A stretch of 7,978 nt of DNA from Pseudomonadota bacterium (GTDB taxonomy: Bacteria > Pseudomonadota > Alphaproteobacteria > Rhodobacterales > Rhodobacteraceae), in the NCBI GenBank assembly GCA_027592105.1, contig JAQCLA010000113.1, positions 1 through 7,978 of the forward strand, in the 5' to 3' direction. Below the pieces are notes generated by a model that was not told the origin of the DNA, made no database searches, and saw nothing but the letters and a program-made list of their open reading frames with translations. Position 1 is the stretch's first letter; every line of letters starts with the position of its first letter. Below are positions 6,639 through 7,978 of the stretch, piece after piece. The position numbers and the translations under genes were made by a program.

Positions 6639-7447
6639 CGGGCGTCCTCGCTTGTCTTGATGGCTTGGTTCGGCATCGTCCGCTCAGCGAGCATCCAGCG
6701 CCAAAGTTTCTCGTCGGGAAGTGGAAGCACCATGAACCAGTGTTCCAGCAATGCGAGCGCGGTCAGCGCGCTCAATAAGGCAAAGCCGACGATGTCAGCC
6801 TGCGTTTCGACCGCCCAGATCCGCTCCAGAAAACAGGCCAGCGCAAAGCTAAGGCCGGTGATCGAGATCGGGAAAAGCCAATTCATCCGCGCGATGCGGA
6901 AATGGCTGGGCAAGTGGTTCAGATGCTCGGGGATGAACTCCACATTGATTTTGCGTACCCCGAGATAAAGGTTGAGCTTGGCCGAAACCCGCGCGGCAAA
7001 CAGCACCGCAAAAGTCCACATGCCGAATTTATTATCCGCGCCATAGCTGGCCGCGATCATCGCCAAAAGCGTAAAGGCCAAGAGCATTTCATGATAGGCG
7101 ATGGTGCCCCAAGCGCGGATGAAACGTTCCCATTCGCGCACGCCCGCTTTCAGCGGCTGGCGCACCGGGCCGGTGATCACGCCGGTCAAAAAGGCCAGCT
7201 CGATCCAGCCCCAAAGCGCCAGCGCCGACAAAAAGCCGACATAGGCCCCCGCCACGCTGTTATTGCCGAGCGTGTCGAGAAAGCCAAAGCCACCCAAAAG
7301 AAGGAAGGGCAGGTTCCAAAGCACGGCCCAAAGCCGTGCCTTGGCACCTTCACGATCCGCACGCCGCACAGCCACAAGGATCGCCCCGGTGGCGAACCAC
7401 CAGAAGAACAAGGCCACAAGGGCAGCGATCCAAGGTGAGCTTAACAT
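6635..7447 (-). CDS. puhE: PuhE, membrane protein of the photosynthesis cluster
   Basis: Integral inner-membrane protein of the puhE family (DUF3623 type), conserved beside puhA/acsF in purple bacteria and linked to reaction-centre and bacteriochlorophyll levels; its biochemical activity is unknown. The 270 residues hold about six or seven hydrophobic segments: roughly 5-26, 42-58, 66-92, 117-136, 143-158, 190-207 and 217-241. A conserved polar block with NVEFIPEHLNHLPSHFR (168-184) lies between two of them. The start was set at the ATG 7447-7445, which overlaps the acsF stop (TGATG) and gives a membrane segment at once, with a GGAG 11 nt upstream. The open frame continues upstream to 7633 but that part is an out-of-frame reading of acsF. 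The stop overlaps hemA. Family assignment rests on the topology, length and the acsF-puhE-hemA order. Confidence 0.9.
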   Translation of the reverse strand: MLSSPWIAALVALFFWWFATGAILVAVRRADREGAKARLWAVLWNLPFLLLGGFGFLDTLGNNSVAGAYVGFLSALALWGWIELAFLTGVITGPVRQPLKAGVREWERFIRAWGTIAYHEMLLAFTLLAMIAASYGADNKFGMWTFAVLFAARVSAKLNLYLGVRKINVEFIPEHLNHLPSHFRIARMNWLFPISITGLSFALACFLERIWAVETQADIVGFALLSALTALALLEHWFMVLPLPDEKLWRWMLAERTMPNQAIKTSEDAR

Positions 7448-7978
7448 CAGTATGCAGGCTCCAACCGGGTGGAGGCCGGCACGCGATGCTTGACAGCGGG
7501 GATGGTCAGCAGGGTGACGAAGGCCGTGGCCGCACGCGCGGTGGCGCCCATGCGCTTGACCCAATTGCCCGATTTTTTTGCCATGGCCAGATCGGCATTG
7601 GCGCGTTGCATCGCAACCAGCCCCTTTTGCCAACGCGGATGGTCGATATCGAGCGTGATCGGGAACACCTGCTTGGAGATTTCCGAGGTCTTGGTAAAGA
7701 CCTCATGGGCATACCAATCGGGGTCCACGCCAAGGGCGGCGTGAAAGGCCGGGCGCTGGTGATCGCGCACATACATGGTGGAATAGACCGCCGTGAGAAA
7801 GAACTTGATCCACAGCACATTGACGCCGCTGGTCAGCTTGGGGTCGGTCTTCATCAGAAGGGCAAAGGCCTCACCATGGCTGAACTCGTCGTTGCACCAT
7901 TCCTTGAACCACTTGAAAATCGGGTGGAACCGCAACTCGGGGTTCGCCTCGAGGTGGCGGTAAATGGTGATGTAACGC
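7447..7978 (-). CDS. acsF: Oxygen-dependent Mg-protoporphyrin IX monomethyl ester cyclase AcsF, C-terminal part
   Basis: Di-iron monooxygenase that uses O2 to form the fifth (E) ring of bacteriochlorophyll, giving protochlorophyllide. About 177 C-terminal residues are present, beginning RYITIYRHLEANPE; the N-terminus and the first iron-ligand motifs lie beyond the window end. FHPIFKWFKEWCNDEFSHGE contains the second di-iron motif, here DEFSH (positions 7878-7892 on the minus strand), and is followed by ALLMKTDPKL. The family consensus for this motif is DExRH, so a serine (codon AGC) replaces the usual arginine; the presumed iron ligands Glu and His are kept. The rest matches the family closely, including VYSTMYVRDHQRPAFH. 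The stop overlaps the puhE start (TGATG). It leads a coupled acsF-puhE-hemA unit. Presence of this enzyme points to oxygenic-condition pigment synthesis. Confidence 0.95.
   Translation of the reverse strand, partial: RYITIYRHLEANPELRFHPIFKWFKEWCNDEFSHGEAFALLMKTDPKLTSGVNVLWIKFFLTAVYSTMYVRDHQRPAFHAALGVDPDWYAHEVFTKTSEISKQVFPITLDIDHPRWQKGLVAMQRANADLAMAKKSGNWVKRMGATARAATAFVTLLTIPAVKHRVPASTRLEPAY

Noticed and set aside
7448..7633. N-terminal extension of the puhE reading frame
   Set aside because: This stretch is the acsF coding region read in another frame, its sequence is unlike a membrane protein, and the ATG at 7447 gives the expected length and the usual stop-start overlap.
1..7978. Search for an undescribed system, mobile element, CRISPR array or RNA gene
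   Set aside because: All sizeable regions are filled by recognised photosynthesis genes with tight overlaps; the gaps (397-529, 4841-4903, 5348-5426) are short and explained by operators, a terminator and ribosome-binding sites. I saw no direct repeats, transposase or tRNA-like sequence.

Overview
The window is a G+C-rich segment of a photosynthesis gene cluster from a purple, bacteriochlorophyll-producing alphaproteobacterium. Three things point to Rhodobacterales (Rhodobacter, Roseobacter or Rhodobaca relatives): the spheroidene-type carotenoid genes crtI and crtA placed back to back, the bchI-bchD-bchO block, and a hemA-encoded 5-aminolevulinate synthase next to puhE and acsF. The oxygen-dependent cyclase AcsF and the spheroidene monooxygenase CrtA both use O2, which suits an aerobic anoxygenic phototroph or a facultative phototroph. 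The exact genus cannot be fixed from the sequence alone.

Layout. Bases 1-396 (minus strand) hold the 5' end of crtI, phytoene desaturase. A divergent intergenic region (397-529) follows, with two perfect TGT-N12-ACA palindromes of the CrtJ/PpsR type, one near each gene. From 530 to 4840 on the plus strand run crtA, bchI, bchD and bchO, joined by 4-nt ATGA or GTGA overlaps; they probably form one translationally coupled operon. A 63-bp convergent gap (4841-4903) contains a strong hairpin that can stop transcription from both sides. From 4904 to the window end, on the minus strand and in transcription order, come acsF (3' part only), puhE, hemA and cycA. acsF/puhE overlap by TGATG and puhE/hemA by ATGA, while cycA lies 79 bp after hemA.

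How the genes work together. HemA makes 5-aminolevulinate, the tetrapyrrole precursor. BchI and BchD are two subunits of magnesium chelatase, which commits protoporphyrin IX to bacteriochlorophyll; the third subunit, BchH, is not in this window. BchO is an alpha/beta hydrolase-fold protein linked to the chelatase step. AcsF forms the fifth ring. PuhE is a membrane protein of the reaction-centre H-subunit (puh) gene group. CrtI and CrtA make and oxidise the carotenoid, giving spheroidenone under oxygen. CycA, a periplasmic cytochrome c2, returns electrons to the photosynthetic reaction centre. All genes belong to known families and every gap is short. I found no mobile element, RNA gene, CRISPR array or unknown system. 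The points most worth a second look are the paired regulator sites, a Ser in place of Arg in the AcsF iron-binding motif, and an acidic, lysine-poor cytochrome c2.
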